A stretch of DNA of 64,000 nt from the NCBI RefSeq assembly GCF_002878395.1, contig NC_061118.1, forward strand, positions 131,887,392 through 131,951,391, in the 5' to 3' direction. The position numbers and the translations under genes are program-made. Under the pieces are notes generated by a model that made no database searches, was not told where the DNA came from, and was given only the letters and a program-made list of their open reading frames with translations. Numbering within the stretch: position 1 is the first letter of the stretch; each line of letters opens with the position of its first letter. This document shows, piece after piece, positions 1 to 11,354 of the stretch. Origin of the DNA: Capsicum annuum. Lineage: Eukaryota; Streptophyta; Magnoliopsida; Solanales; Solanaceae.

Positions 1-2139
1 ACTCTTGTCCATGTTGATCAATTGGACAGAAACTTCTTCATAAGATGTCAATATCTTCATAATGAGTCTTAGAGTGTGTCTCCTTCCAGTAGTAAATATG
101 ATGATGTCATTAATAAAGCTGAGATAGCTTACTTGACGCCCTTTCCAGTTTATGTGAAAGCCATAATATTGAGGGTTGTGATGTAATTTGTTTAATGCTC
201 TTGATAAAAATTCATCCCCAAGGATGAAAAGAGTAGGGGAGATAGGATCACCTTGTTTCAATCCCTTTGTAGAGTAAAAAAGAGCCATGTTTGGTACCAT
301 TCACAAGTACTGAGTACCAGTTGTTTGACAGAGTCCTCCAGATCATGTCAATAATAGTTTTACCAAATCTAAATCTTCTCAAAACAAGAAAAGTATATTA
401 CCAGGACACCCTGTCATAGGCCTTGGCCATGTCTAGTCTTATAGCCACATTTCCACCCACAACTGGTTTCTTAATGTCCTAATGATCTCCTGGGTAAGCA
501 TGATATTTTTTGCAATATTCCTACCTCTCACAAAGACTGATTGGTTGCTATAAATAAGAGTGGGAAGGCTGATGAGTTTAGAAATAACTTTATTGGTGAA
601 GTTGCTCAAGCTGGTAGGTCTAGATTCAGAGAGTTTGTTGGGGTGAGTTACTTTAGAAAGGAGAACCAAGCAGGTATGAGAGAAGTATTTAGGCATAGTA
701 TGTCCACAGAAGAAAGCAATCACTAATTAAAGAAGATCCTTACCAATGATATGCCAGCAGGACTGAAAGAACTTCCCATTCATGCTATCAGGACCAGCTG
801 CTGAATGAGCATTCATTGAAAAAACTACAGCATTTAATTCATCCAGAGTAGGAATTGCCTAGAGGGTCTCATTTTGATCATTTGAGAGCACTTTAGGAAT
901 ATTAGCTAACATTTCTTATAGTACATGTTCTATTTTTCAAGTAAATATATCCTGGAAATGTTTACATGCAGCTGCAGTAACTTCAGCATCCCCTTGAATC
1001 CAATCCCCTTCCTCATTTTTTATTTTGTGAATAAACATTCTTCTTCTTCTTCATCTGATAAAGGCATGAAAATAACTGGAATTTGCATCTCCATATTTAA
1101 ACCGTACAGTTGAGACTTCTGTCTTAAGATAGCATCTTTCACATTGAGATGTTTAATATATTCAACTTGTAGCCTATGGAATTCCTGTTTGTTCACATCT
1201 GTGCCATTTAAGATTAAATTTTCCACAACTTCCTTGACCCTCTCTTCATAAGCTTTCACATTAGCATAAATGTCTCCAAAATTCTTCTTTAGACCAGTGG
1301 CTTAGGGTAGAAGTTAGTCTTTTCATCTTTTGTTGAAATCTCCACATGGGTGCTTCTGCACAAGGCTTCTTCCAGCATGTCTCCACAGTGTTAAATAATG
1401 TGGGATTCTCCACCCAACAATTCAGGAATTTGAACTACTTAATGTATGAGTCCACACTTTCCTGCATCTCCAGAAGTAATGGATAATAATCTGAGCCTAC
1501 AGAAGACAAATGAGTAATGTTGGACATTGGCATTTTTTCCAACCATGCATCTGACACCATTGCTCTATCCAATCTTTTCTATATTCTGAAGTGAATGACT
1601 CTTTGATTAGACCAAGTGAATTTGGGACCATGGAAACCCAGGTTAGTTAAGCCACAAGCTTCAATGACCCCCAAGAATTCAAAACTCTTCCTTATATCAT
1701 AAGGGATATCTCTCTATTTTTCATCTACTTTAGTAATCACATTAAAGTTACCAATTGTTCACCAAGGTAAAATAGTTGCAGACAGTTGCACCAGTTTATT
1801 CCACAAGGGTCTTCTAATAGTATCTCTATACTTGGCATAAACAAAAGTAATAAGATATTATTGAACAAGAGCACTATGAGTAATTAAGCAGGTAATCTAT
1901 TGATCATCATTAGCAATAGTGTCACATGAGATATCTAGGGACCAGAAGATCCAGATTTTGCCAGTAGGATTGCAGATAGCATGCTCCATCTTGAGTTTTC
2001 TTTTAGCTTCTTCTAGATGAGTATTATTGTAGAAGGTTCCAGAATTACAACTAAAGAGATTTAATGAATGTTTATTAGTTGTTGAAGTCTTTCCAGTACA
2101 CCGTGGGTAAATAGACCCCCTGCATTCCAAGTAAGATGT
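1..2139 (-). pseudogene. LINE-A ORF2: endonuclease and reverse transcriptase (partial, broken)
   Basis: Encodes the enzyme that nicks target DNA and copies the LINE RNA in place. Read on the minus strand, the endonuclease part runs from about 2130 to 1400. It includes a GKIWIFWS segment near 1960 and a GSDYYPLL segment near 1490, where the family usually has GSDH, so the catalytic His appears replaced by Tyr. The RT part begins near 850. It shows SNFTNKVISKLI and NQSVFVRGRNIAKNIMLTQE between 723 and 490, the A-box KAYDRVSW near 400, and near 100 the catalytic box reads SFINDIIIF instead of the usual SFADDxxxF. Frame changes occur near 440 and stops are scattered throughout. Truncated by the window edge. 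Confidence 0.85.
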
Positions 2140-2143
2140 CTAA

Positions 2144-4514
2144 TTATTTAGCTGTTTTGTGAGAATAAGACCTGGTAAAAGGTCTAGCTGTGTGATCAGT
2201 CCTGCTAGTTAAATTTTGTTTGGTCCCCTTCATGGACTTAAGTAAAGACCCCTTGGGAGAAAGCCCTTGCTGGCTAAAAATTTGGTTTACTTCCATTGCA
2301 AATTTCTCTGGATCTCCTAGATCAAAAACATCAGTCAAATTTTCATCAATAGTCCCCATGTGTTCCAATTTACTGTCATATATATCATCCTTAGAGTGTA
2401 ACACCCTGTATTCATCTTCTATCTCCTGAGAAGGGTCCTAAGAATAATACTTAGTGACAATAGGTTAATCCTTATTTTCAATGACCTGCAACTATTCAAG
2501 AGCCACTTCCACTTTAGAACAAGACTCAAAGTTAGAGAAAACACCTTGTACCATTTCAAGGGCCATCACACCATTCTTCACCTCCTTATTTTCAATAACC
2601 TGCAACTGTTTAAGAAACACGTCCACTTGAGAACAAGACTCAAAGTTAAAGAAAATACCTTATACCATTTCAGGGTACATCACACCATTCTGCACCTCCT
2701 CATAAGGATTCTTAATATCTTTTAATTTGCTCAGCTGGTTCTCCTTAGCAAGAGTACTTAACAAGGTTTTGTTACTTCCTTCAACTACCTCTGGATTATC
2801 TAGTTTCGCACTGTCAGACTCATCTTTTTATTGTGGAATTATCTTAATAACATCATCAATACTGACTGGACAAGCATAATTAATCCTAACATGGTCGTGG
2901 TGAAGAGCTGTATATGTATTAGATGTAGTTGGAGCAGCAGTATACTGTTGACCCTCTACATGCTTATTTGGAGACAGTGGCTTGAATATCATCTTTTGGT
3001 TGTCCCTTCTACCTTTCCTTTTTTTATTCTGTTACTCATTAATGAGGGTCTTACCTCTATCTGCATTATATTGCTGCAGTGTATCAGGTGTGGTCAACAT
3101 CCCTTGATTCATCTAAGGGTAACTTTTCTGTCTACACTTCTCCTAAGAGCTCTCATTTAAATCCATCTTTTCATTAGCAGCCTTATCTTTTCTTTAACAA
3201 CATATGATCTTGCAGCATGTCCTTGGTGTTTACAAACCAGTACTCTAGAACATCTTCATACAGAATGGTTTGCCATCTGCCTTCACTATGTTCATCATCA
3301 TCATCATCATCTCCTATCCAAATATGCTGGTGTCTCAGCTTGGTTAGGTCAACTTGCATCTTGAACTTAGCTATACTTCCCCTAGTTTTTTTATAATTTA
3401 CCAAGTCTAGAAACAACACCTTTCCTATAGGAGATAATAGAGATGTCACCACCTCCAAGTAATAACAGTGCCAAGAGAGTTCAGGTAAGCTAACCCATAC
3501 AGGAACCAATGGAGTCTCCTCTTCGGGGTTAAAAGTGGGGGTCTACAATTGAAATCTCATCATCTTCCATTGGATATACATTTTCCCTTTTGACCAACTG
3601 GTTGAATGATTGTATTCATTATCTAGATCAATGTATATATGTCGAGAATTAAAATGAGTAATTTTGACCTGACCCTTTAGCTTAGTTTGTAGAATGAATT
3701 GTCGCCTAATCACCTCCATCTTAGGCATACTATTTTCAAACTTCCCAATCAGGATATACTAAACCTCTGTGCTAATTTGACTTTATAATCTTCGGGCCTA
3801 AACATAACCACTGGGAGGACTTATTTGGTTGTTATTTTGGGGGGTTCAATGTGAACAATTTCTGCCTTCATAGCCTCTTGGGCTCTTGATTTCGTAGCCA
3901 AAGAGTGTGTAACCCAAGGGATGGGGGTTTCAGTACGTTGACCTGGTTTGGGCCATACAACAGTAGAACCTAGAACCCCTACATTCATTAGAAGTCGGGG
4001 CATTAACCCCGGTATAGACTTCGTAATCAGCATTGGGGCCATTATTGAGTGTTACTAGAGGATCAACTATGTTAGGTTTTGTACTAGACAAGTTAGTAGA
4101 TTGGATAAAGAGCTTACTTCCATCAGTGGTTGATGTTATTGTATCCATTTTCACCATCATTAAGCTACTCAGAATGGATTGTGGTTGAACTGCAGCCATT
4201 TTCAACTTCTCTGTTGGTAATAAATTCATCCTAGCTTGTTCTGAATTTGGTGCTGATGAGTATTGGATTGAGCTCTACTTCACTTTCCCTAACTTGCATT
4301 GCACTTCTGATTGAGCTTGGTTGATAATCGTTTGCGCCCAACGTAATTGGTCTTCAAAAATTTAAGTTGGGCATCCGTCAGATTGGTGCACTTGCTGAGA
4401 GATGTGTGGCATATGTATGGGTGGATTTTTCTGTAGGGATCGAATGAATGCATGCCTCCCCTAAGGAGAGATGTTTGATGGTCTGAGAAGCTACGCCGGC
4501 GGCTGCGAAGCCAT
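2144..4514 (-). pseudogene. LINE-A ORF1: gag-like nucleic-acid-binding protein (broken)
   Basis: ORF1 of plant LINEs makes an RNA-binding protein with a DUF4283-like domain and usually a zinc knuckle. The chosen start at 4514 gives MASQPPA followed by a stop at codon 8, and similar N-termini are typical of these elements. The clearest domain is at 3509-3200: VPVWVSLPELSWHCYY, then IGKVLFLDL, then VDLTKL and WIGDDD, which matches the order of the DUF4283 region. The C-terminal part ends with a stop at 2144, just before ORF2. Several frames must be joined, so it cannot be translated as one protein. An acidic DDDDDDE run is encoded by a small GAT repeat near 3300. Confidence 0.75.
2470..2697. 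repeat. 114-bp tandem duplication inside LINE-A ORF1
   Basis: Two adjacent copies, 2470-2583 and 2584-2697, start with CCTTATTTTCAATRACCTGCAAC and differ by a modest number of substitutions. The period of 114 is divisible by three, so the duplication would have added 38 codons in frame to ORF1 while that was still coding. Confidence 0.8.
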
Positions 4515-4599
4515 AGTAGTCACCAGTTGTAATTGGCGAGAAATGACTAAATTATTACCACCTAGAGAGAGAATTTTTTAGAGAGATAAAATTAATTTA

Positions 4600-5158
4600 A
4601 TTAATTAATTTAAATTTTAGGATGAGTAAAAGATGAATTGGGGATTTTTGATTGAGTCAAAGGTGGTTAAAATTGACATCAAAAGTGGCTAAAAATTCAA
4701 ATATGTAGGAAAATTAGATGAAATTAGTTATCATTTTAACAACAACAACAATAATAATAGTAATAATAATTATTATTATTAAAATAATAATAAATAAAAA
4801 TTATTAATGTAAATAAATCGTGTAAAAAGATTAATGACACCTAAAATATTATTTTAATATTAATGGAAATAATAAACTATACACCTATAAATTGCAAAAT
4901 ATCATCTTTAATATAACAACTAAGTGTTTGTAAATTACAGTTGTGAACAAAAGATTATGTCTAAATATTATGTTTAAACTAATAAATTATAAAAAATGAT
5001 AATTAAATAGTAATAAAATAGTTTGTACATTTTTAAAATATGGATATAACATGATAAAATTTTATTCGATACTAAAATATTAATATTTAAACTTAATAAT
5101 ATGGATAAAATAACAGTCTAAAAGCAGCATCAGGAGGTCAAAATTGAATGTCAATAGC
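4600..5158 (-). repeat. LTR-start fragment, same family as the solo LTR at 36408
   Basis: AT-rich non-coding DNA with an ATT/AAC microsatellite near 4740-4800. Read on the minus strand from 5158 it begins TGCTATTGACATTCAATTTT, which resembles the TGTTGACACCCAATTTTGAC start of the LTR at 36408 and the TGCTGACATCCAATTTTTAC start at about 33885. I read it as the truncated end of a related LTR. The left boundary with LINE-A is approximate. Confidence 0.45.
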
Positions 5159-5159
5159 A

Positions 5160-6635
5160 CTTTTATCTAGATATGATGTGTTTGTCGAGTATTGCAGGAA
5201 AATAGGGTCAGAAGTGAGTGGAATGGAATAAGAAAGAAAAATGCACCAAATAGCAGAAAATTTTCTGGGAAACAAGTTGTTGGGTCATGCTACGACTCAT
5301 CGTTCAGGTCGTAGCCATCCTAGTCCATAAAAAGACTTGATGGATAGAAGGAAATAGTGATGACTCATAGAGCCAGACTACGAGTCATAGGCTGAGGTGT
5401 TCTGAGCAAAATGAGCAAAGTCCTGAAAGGTATATTTTGATATTAGTGGAGACGAAAGCTGGCAATGAGTCGTAGGGTCAGACTATGACTCATCTTAATA
5501 CTCGTTCTGAGTGTGTGGAGAAAAGTTCTAAAACTTAGAAGATGTAGCATTGGACCCAACGATTCGAGAGACGGCTTACATAGTTCCATAACGAGTCGTC
5601 ACCAGCCATAGAAAATCTAGATGATGACTGCAATAGAAGGTTGATAATGAGTCATCGTTAGTCTAGATGACTCGTCGCCTAAGGTGTCATCCTTACCAAC
5701 TTAAGTAGTCCTGTTTTGTTTAGGAAAAAATTAATGTAACTATAAATATTCCTTTGAAGTTTTATTGTTAGTTTACACTCCACATATTTTTACACATTTT
5801 TTGAGTTCTGAGATACATTATTAATCTTGAAATTATTGTTATTTATTTTTAGGGTTTATAATTGAATTAATATTTTGGATTTTTTATCTTCCTCTTTGTA
5901 AGTTCAGTATTATGCTTTCATCTATGAAATTTTTTTTTGATCTTACAACCATGAACAGCTAAATCCTATAACTAGGATTGTGGGATCCCAGATGAATTAA
6001 TGAAGAAGATTAAGTGCGAAATTATTTTAGATTGTTGTTTTTGCATGTATTAGGATTTCCTTTGCTTTGATTGTTTTCGTAATGGCTGAAAACTTTCGGA
6101 ACTCGCCAGTATTTGATACTTGCTCGAGAGAGAGGTAGAGATTAGGAAAAGGAGATTACAACAGTAATCTAAAGAGATCAACCTTCATCTAATTAACTTG
6201 AGATCAAGTGGAGATAGTTAATTGGAGGTCATAAAACAAGAGTTAGTAATGTGACACTCTAAGATCGAAAGGAGATGAGTGAAATTCAGCCAAACCAAGA
6301 TCGAGAGACGGTTAGGTGATACATAACTTGTTAGATTTTGCATGCAAGGCATAGAGATTGTTTGACAAGCACAAACATTCTGTGGAGTGATGAAGTTAGA
6401 GGGAACACAATCCTAGTGCTCGTCACACATTGGTCACAACCCTAATTGCCCAACAACTATTACTATTACTCTCATTAATACAAAACCCTCTTTTCATTTA
6501 CGCAATTTTCAATTACATCAGCAAGCTCTTGATAGATTTTTCCCCTATTCCTTATAGAATCGACCCCAACCTAGTTGTATTCTATATTTGACAAACGACC
6601 GCCTTATACTTTCTTAGAAGTGTAATTTGGGTAAC
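5160..6635 (+). mobile_element. LTR A: Ty3/gypsy (Tat/Athila-like) LTR, plus orientation
   Basis: A non-coding block with LTR structure. A U3-like part carries repeated imperfect palindromes built on GACTCGT/ACGAGTC (5280-5690). It is followed by a TATA box at 5741 and a long R/U5-like tail ending GTAATTTGGGTAACATCAA at about 6635. The last 100 bases (GAATCGACCCCAACCTAG, TTCTATATTTGACAAACG) recur in the second LTR end at 6890-6996 and, inverted, at 8290-8370. No matching internal region follows: it abuts another LTR end. The 5' boundary is approximate. Confidence 0.6.
5741..5748 (+). promoter_or_regulatory. TATA box of LTR A
   Basis: TATAAATA lies downstream of the palindrome-rich U3 segment. 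The homologous inverted LTR at 8283-9620 has the same motif at the equivalent place, which supports it as the retroelement core promoter. Confidence 0.5.
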
Positions 6636-6639
6636 ATCA

Positions 6640-6996
6640 ATAGTCATCTAATAGGAAAATAAATTCATTTAGATGAACATAACCTATTATTTTACCTGCC
6701 ACAAACCGAGAGAGCTCACTGCTACAAAACCTACAAAGTTAAGAAGTTATAGGAAATACAATTCCATTGCCTTTATTATATTAATTACAAATAACTAAAA
6801 TCATCAATTATTAGTACTAAAAGTTTGAATTATAACCACCACCACTCCTTAAAAGAAATTATTTATTGGTTGTTTTGATAAACATATCGATAGGGATTTT
6901 GGCTAATTCCTCATGAAATTGACCCTAACCTAGTTAGATTCTATATTTTCAATGGCTGCTTTGAACTTTTACCGAAGGTGTAATTTATGTGACATC
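6640..6996 (+). mobile_element. LTR B: second LTR 3' end, plus orientation
   Basis: The 3' part of a Ty3/gypsy LTR directly follows LTR A. It shares the ordered blocks GATGAACATAACCTAT, AAAGTTAAGAAGTTATAGG, GAAATTATTTATTGGTTGTTTTG, AACCTAGTTAGATTCTAT and TGTGACATCAAATTTTGG with the inverted LTR C at 8283-8640. It ends at the primer-binding site. Only U5-proximal sequence is present, so it is a truncated copy. Confidence 0.65.
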
Positions 6997-7002
6997 AAAT
7001 TT

Positions 7003-7020
7003 TGGTTTTGTTGCCAGGGA
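7003..7020 (+). other. Degenerate primer-binding site (tRNA-Asp type) of LTR B
   Basis: TGGTTTTGTTGCCAGGGA follows the LTR end. It resembles TGGCGCCGTTGCCGGGGA, the site complementary to the 3' end of tRNA-Asp used by Tat/Athila-type gypsy elements (from general knowledge of the family). Several CpG-like positions have changed to TG/CA, as expected of decay in methylated DNA. Confidence 0.55.
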
Positions 7021-7029
7021 AACCAACCA

Positions 7030-8158
7030 CATTTACCTTTTCTGCCCCCACTATTGAAAACTGCTTTGTGAACAAACTAAATCTGATTCTTAGTTGTGCT
7101 AACTCCTGCGAGCAATAGAATCATCAACTATTATCTGTTCTGTGGATGATCCTATCATATAAGTTCATGCATGCATGTCTGTCTCTCAAGTGTTCTAACC
7201 CCTCTTGGTCTTAGTAATCCTATTTAGAATCTCAGAAGCCTGCTCCTAAGTAAAACTCATAATGCTCTATCGGTGATACTGTCCACCATAACCTTATTGT
7301 TCCCAATCAGAACCCTCTGTAGAGGATTTCAAGTAAAGTTTGGCTCGATATTCTATGGTTTAGGACATACTGCAACTTTTTCTTAAATTTTAAGCAAGTT
7401 TTGTGCAATGCTTCTGACTGTATCTGCCTAAAGTTATAAATCTTATATTTCAATTATAATATTATAGAAGTGGGACAAAATTGCTCCAAAAATTATGTCT
7501 TTTTCTCTTGCCAATTTGTGATTGGCCCTTATGGCATCTTGATCAACCATAAAGTTGTTTTCCAGTTAAAGATAAGGAAAACAACCGCAATCTAATAGCA
7601 TCCTGACTCACACTCGATAGATTGTAGAAAGTGCAATACCCTACAAAGTTCATCAAATTAAGGTTTGCATCAGTAGTATGAAGGCCTGTGAATACTCCTT
7701 TTAAGTTCAGTAACTATATCATAGCACTGATAATGTCAAACTTGGTTCTTAATGGCAATTGTGGTGGAATAATGACACCTGTATCAGTCACCTCAAGCAA
7801 ATTTAGATCATCATCTACATCATTAAATGGAGTAACATAATGTTGGGGTGTTGTTACCCCTTATTCCTTTTCTACCTATTTTGTTCCTCGAGTGCGACTA
7901 GATGTGTTGTTTCTACTTGTCTTACTCATTCTTATCTTGTTGCCTTCGTAGCAACTTCTTACCTTTCCTAATCTTCAACAACTAGTCAAGCAATGATTTG
8001 CTCAGTTGTCTCCTGAAGTCCTAGGTTTTGCACCCCTTGGTTCAGAACTTCCCGTCATGAACTCTTTTGTTAATCATTCTTCTTCTAGTTCTCAGAGTCC
8101 CTTCATTCTCAGGATTAAGAAGAATTAGGGTATCACCTTGACTCCGAGTGTTGGGCAT
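7030..8158 (-). pseudogene. gypsy gag remnant between two inverted LTR ends
   Basis: Gag forms the particle that packages retroelement RNA. On the minus strand the reading starts at 8158 with MPNTRSQGDTLILLNPENEG, a typical Athila/Tat-like gag start. It continues near 7730 with FDIISAMI and LMNFVGYCTFYNLS, then SVSQDAIRLRLFSLSLTGK, and further down carries the retrotrans_gag signature with segments resembling YKIYNFRQIQSEALHKTW and KKLQYVPNHRI. Frames change several times and stops are frequent. The reading runs out at about 7030, directly against the primer site of the oppositely oriented LTR B. No protease or RT follows. Confidence 0.65.
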
Positions 8159-8255
8159 GCACAGATGTGCGTCCTAGAAACAACATAAATAAGTAAGATC
8201 ATAAAACAGAAACCAATAACTAAACAAACATAATCTATCAACTTCGCAATCGTAT

Positions 8256-8273
8256 TCCTTAAAAACAGTGGCA
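8256..8273 (-). other. Degenerate primer-binding site of LTR C
   Basis: On the minus strand, TGCCACTGTTTTTAAGGA directly follows ACATCAAATTT, the end of LTR C. The position and GGA end fit the tRNA-Asp primer site described for LTR B, more heavily mutated. Confidence 0.4.
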
Positions 8274-8282
8274 AAATTTGAT

Positions 8283-9620
8283 GTCTCCCAAATATACCTA
8301 CAATATAAGTATAAAGTGGTTATTTATCAAACATAGAATCCAACTAGGTTTGGGTCGATCCCACGAGGAACAAGCTAAAATCTCTATCAATGTATTTATC
8401 TAAATGATCAATAAATAATTTCCTATAAAGGGGGAGGTTGTAATTCCGACTTCCAATAGTAATAATTGGCTATTTTAGTTGTTTGAAATCAATATGATAA
8501 AAGCACTAAGACTTTGTTACCTATAACTTCTTAACTCTATAGGTCTCGGCGTTTAACATGCAGAATCGATAGGTTATGTTCATCTCAACGAATTTAAACC
8601 TCTATTAGATGTATATCCTCAATTATGTATTATCTTCTCATGAATTTTGCACTACTAGCCCCTATCATGGATCCTAGATTAATTATCCTATTTATCAGCT
8701 TAAGCTATTAAATGAATGTTGATAGCTTCATGCCTCATTTTTAATTCTCTTTTTCCATCTGTTACACCTTCTTTAGTTGCGAGTAAGGATAACTTGAGTT
8801 TTAATGTTGGTTACCGTTAAAAAGCAATCAAATCAAAGAGAATAACAATACATGCACAAACACCATTTGAGAATAACATAGTATTTTAAACGCAACTTTG
8901 TTCATCCGTTACGGTTCCAGCAATTCTAGTTATAGTGTTTAGCTATTCATAATTGTAAGCACACAAGAATAATTCTGATAAGAAATCATAATTATGAAAT
9001 TACGAAGAAGATGAAAATCACATAGCTCACTTTGAATAAAAATCCTAAAAACCGATGTTATACTTCAAACAAAAATATGCCTCAAAAGTATCAAGAGAAT
9101 GTAAATTAATACAATAAACCTAATAAGAGTATTTATAGATAAAAACAAAACCTACCCTAAATGTACTAAGACTTGCAGAGTTGACGCCTCAGATGAAGGA
9201 TAGAACGATTGTTGGTAGATAACACGATCGTGTCTACTGTTTGTTTCTGGAAGGCTAACTTTTACCCTTGTAGATGTTGCTGGAACAATCTTCAGGATGA
9301 GCTCGTTAAATCAAGGGATGATCATTACTTCCTACCGCTGCATCCATTTTTAATTTTTTACTTTGCAATCCTCCCACGATCTTCAGGACGAATCTATTGT
9401 ACCTTCTACTGATCGTGGGATCCTCTCATCTGTTCTTCTTCATGTTTTATTCTCTGATTCATCATAGGGTCTTATAGAAGACCGTTATTAGATCCAACGA
9501 TCGTTCCTAGGCTCGTTTGATGTCTTTAAGTTCAAATTACGTACTGCACTTTACTTCTCCGGGCCTGTTTAACCTCCAAATGCAATAAAAGTACATCATA
9601 CCCATAAAAACATGTCTTTA
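8283..9620 (-). mobile_element. LTR C: Ty3/gypsy LTR, minus orientation
   Basis: An inverted homologue of LTR A/B. Read on the minus strand it has a TATGATGTACTTTT start region near 9600, a U3 with ACGATCGT-type palindromes (9200-9500), a TATA box at 9137-9130 and a U5 end with GGGATCGACCCAAACCTAG and GGGAGACATCAAATTTTG at 8380-8265. It is followed on the minus strand by a primer site and the gag remnant, so it is the 5' LTR of that gag. The outer end near 9620 is uncertain. Confidence 0.6.
9130..9137 (-). promoter_or_regulatory. TATA box of LTR C
   Basis: TATAAATA on the minus strand, at the same relative place as the TATA box of LTR A. Confidence 0.45.
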
Positions 9621-11040
9621 AAGTAGCAATTTATTTTTAAGTGTCATAAGTCTATGACATATAATTTGCTGCAGAAAGCTGAGCTTCGTATTCAATTCGT
9701 CGACAATATAAGAAACTTTCAAGTAAATAATTTTTTGTTGATTGATTTTTTGGCGGGTATTGAAGAATGGATGTTGAAGAAGGCAAAAGCAATGATTTTT
9801 ATGCAGTTTTGTGTAGGTGGAGGAGCCAATAGTGAAGTTGATGGTGGTGATTACTTGGCAATGGTGGTTGTGGTGGTGATTACTTACACAGTAGAGGTGG
9901 AGGAGAGGATGAAGGCAGCGATGAATTCACATTTTTTTATGATTGCACAGGGCAATGAAAATTCAATACTTCATGCCTCCTATCATTTGTGTTGAACTCA
10001 AATCCGTCACAATTAAGGGGTTGGACTGGTTATGACATTTAAAAGGGTTATTTATTTTATTTTAAAGCAGTTTAAGGGGTAATACAATTCCTATGAAATA
10101 TAAGTGGGTAGTTGATAATTGACTAATAGATTTGGAGGCATTTGACTATTTTCTCTAATTACTTCTATTGAAAGTAGTACAAATTAATTATAACATGTAC
10201 ACATACCTGCTTGGCTGTAATTTTCTCTCCTTTAATGGTTATAATTATCTCAACAAAATTGATGAAGATAATTGACCAACTACCTCTTTACGTGAGCAAC
10301 AACAAATTAGCTGTCCCGAAATTCATAAACTTCTCACGCTAGAGAATCTCAACACATGCTTGAATTTGCCTTTGCTTTTTCACTTTGTCAACAATCTCTT
10401 CCTTGCTAAACATACCATCATTATTTCTTGTTTTATTTAGAAAAATCTATTTTTCTCTCAATATATGGTGTCCTACGTACTCTCTTATTTAGCTCTCTCT
10501 TTGAATTTTTCGTAAGATAGAGTATAGAAATATCCGTAAGATTGTTGGAAATTTTATGGAAAATGTTTTTTCTTGAATACTTCTATGAAATTCACATAAC
10601 TTGAGGCGTGTCAGACATTGTCCTTAAGGATATTTTACCCGGTATAAATGATCCTTCAGGATTAATAAACTCTTCTAATATTAAATTTAGAGCCAGAAAC
10701 TAAAAAATAAAATTAACAAAAAAAATCCAGTATAAGAGAAGAGAACCAAAAGAATGCATCTTAATATATTATTCTCAACAATGAGAAATAGAAGAATATA
10801 TTGGCAGAGAATAGTTTGATTTGACCTTCTAATTGCAACGTCTCTTGTGAAGATGATAAAGGCCTTAGAGATCATAAAGGTCATAAAGGTTAAAAGATGT
10901 TATTTGTTGTGTTAATTAACGAAAATTAATAGGATGGTAATTGAAATAAAGAATCAGCTTTAGTTCCAACATTATTAGCCATTAAAGTTATTCAAATGTG
11001 AAATATTTGTGTCAAAGATGTTATACAGATTATGAAAATA
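9621..11040. other. Unassigned AT-rich spacer
   Basis: I recognise no gene or element here. A 113-codon open frame at 9654-9995 has low-complexity Val/Met-rich content, no recognisable domain and no conserved context, so I do not call it a gene. No terminal repeats or target duplications were seen. Confidence 0.5.
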
Positions 11041-11354
11041 CTCCCTCCGTTTCGTATTAGTAGAACTTTTTTCTAAAAATATTTGTTTCAATTTAGCTCT
11101 CCGTTTCGTATTAGTAGAACTTTTTTCTAAAAATATTTGTTTCAATTTAGCTCTCTTTTATAAAATCAAAAGAATATTATTATGTTCTTCCGATATTATC
11201 CCTTTCATTAATGACTAAATAAAGTGTATAAACTTAAATTTATATTTTCAAAGTATAATTAATGAAGTTAATTTGGTAAATTAAATTCCTAATATATTTT
11301 TTCTTAATGAGTTTGTCAAGTCCATAGGGACCAACTAATATGAAACAGAGGGAG
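11041..11354. mobile_element. Stowaway-like MITE (Tc1/mariner type)
   Basis: A 314-bp non-coding element. The left end CTCCCTCCGTTTCGTATTAG is the inverse of the right end CTAATATGAAACAGAGGGAG apart from two mismatches. TA dinucleotides at 11039-11040 and 11355-11356 are the expected target duplication. These are the hallmarks of Stowaway MITEs. There is no transposase, so it depended on a mariner element elsewhere. Confidence 0.9.
11045..11152. repeat. 54-bp duplication of the left MITE end
   Basis: Two identical adjacent 54-bp copies, 11045-11098 and 11099-11152, beginning CTCCGTTTCGTATTAGTAG. The left terminal repeat of the MITE is thus present twice. Exact identity points to a recent event or possibly an assembly artefact. 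Confidence 0.9.

Larger units (their letters stand above)
1..4580 (-). mobile_element. LINE-A: L1-type non-LTR retrotransposon, decayed, 3' end off the window
   Basis: A minus-strand non-LTR retrotransposon. Its 5' end lies near 4580, ORF1 (gag-like) runs from 4514 to 2144 and ORF2 (endonuclease plus reverse transcriptase) runs from about 2139 to beyond base 1. The order ORF1, endonuclease, RT without LTRs is that of plant L1-clade LINEs. Many stops and frameshifts show it is dead. The RNase H/zinc-finger part and the poly(A) tail would lie left of the window. The 5' boundary is inferred from where coding similarity stops and AT-rich DNA begins. Confidence 0.85.

Noticed and set aside
7003..7020. 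tRNA-Asp gene end
   Set aside because: Only the acceptor-complementary 18 bases are present, placed directly after an LTR end; this is a primer-binding site, not a tRNA gene.
9654..9995. 113-codon open frame that might be a small gene
   Set aside because: Low-complexity Val/Met/Glu content, no domain, no supporting promoter or homologous context, in a region of decayed repeats.
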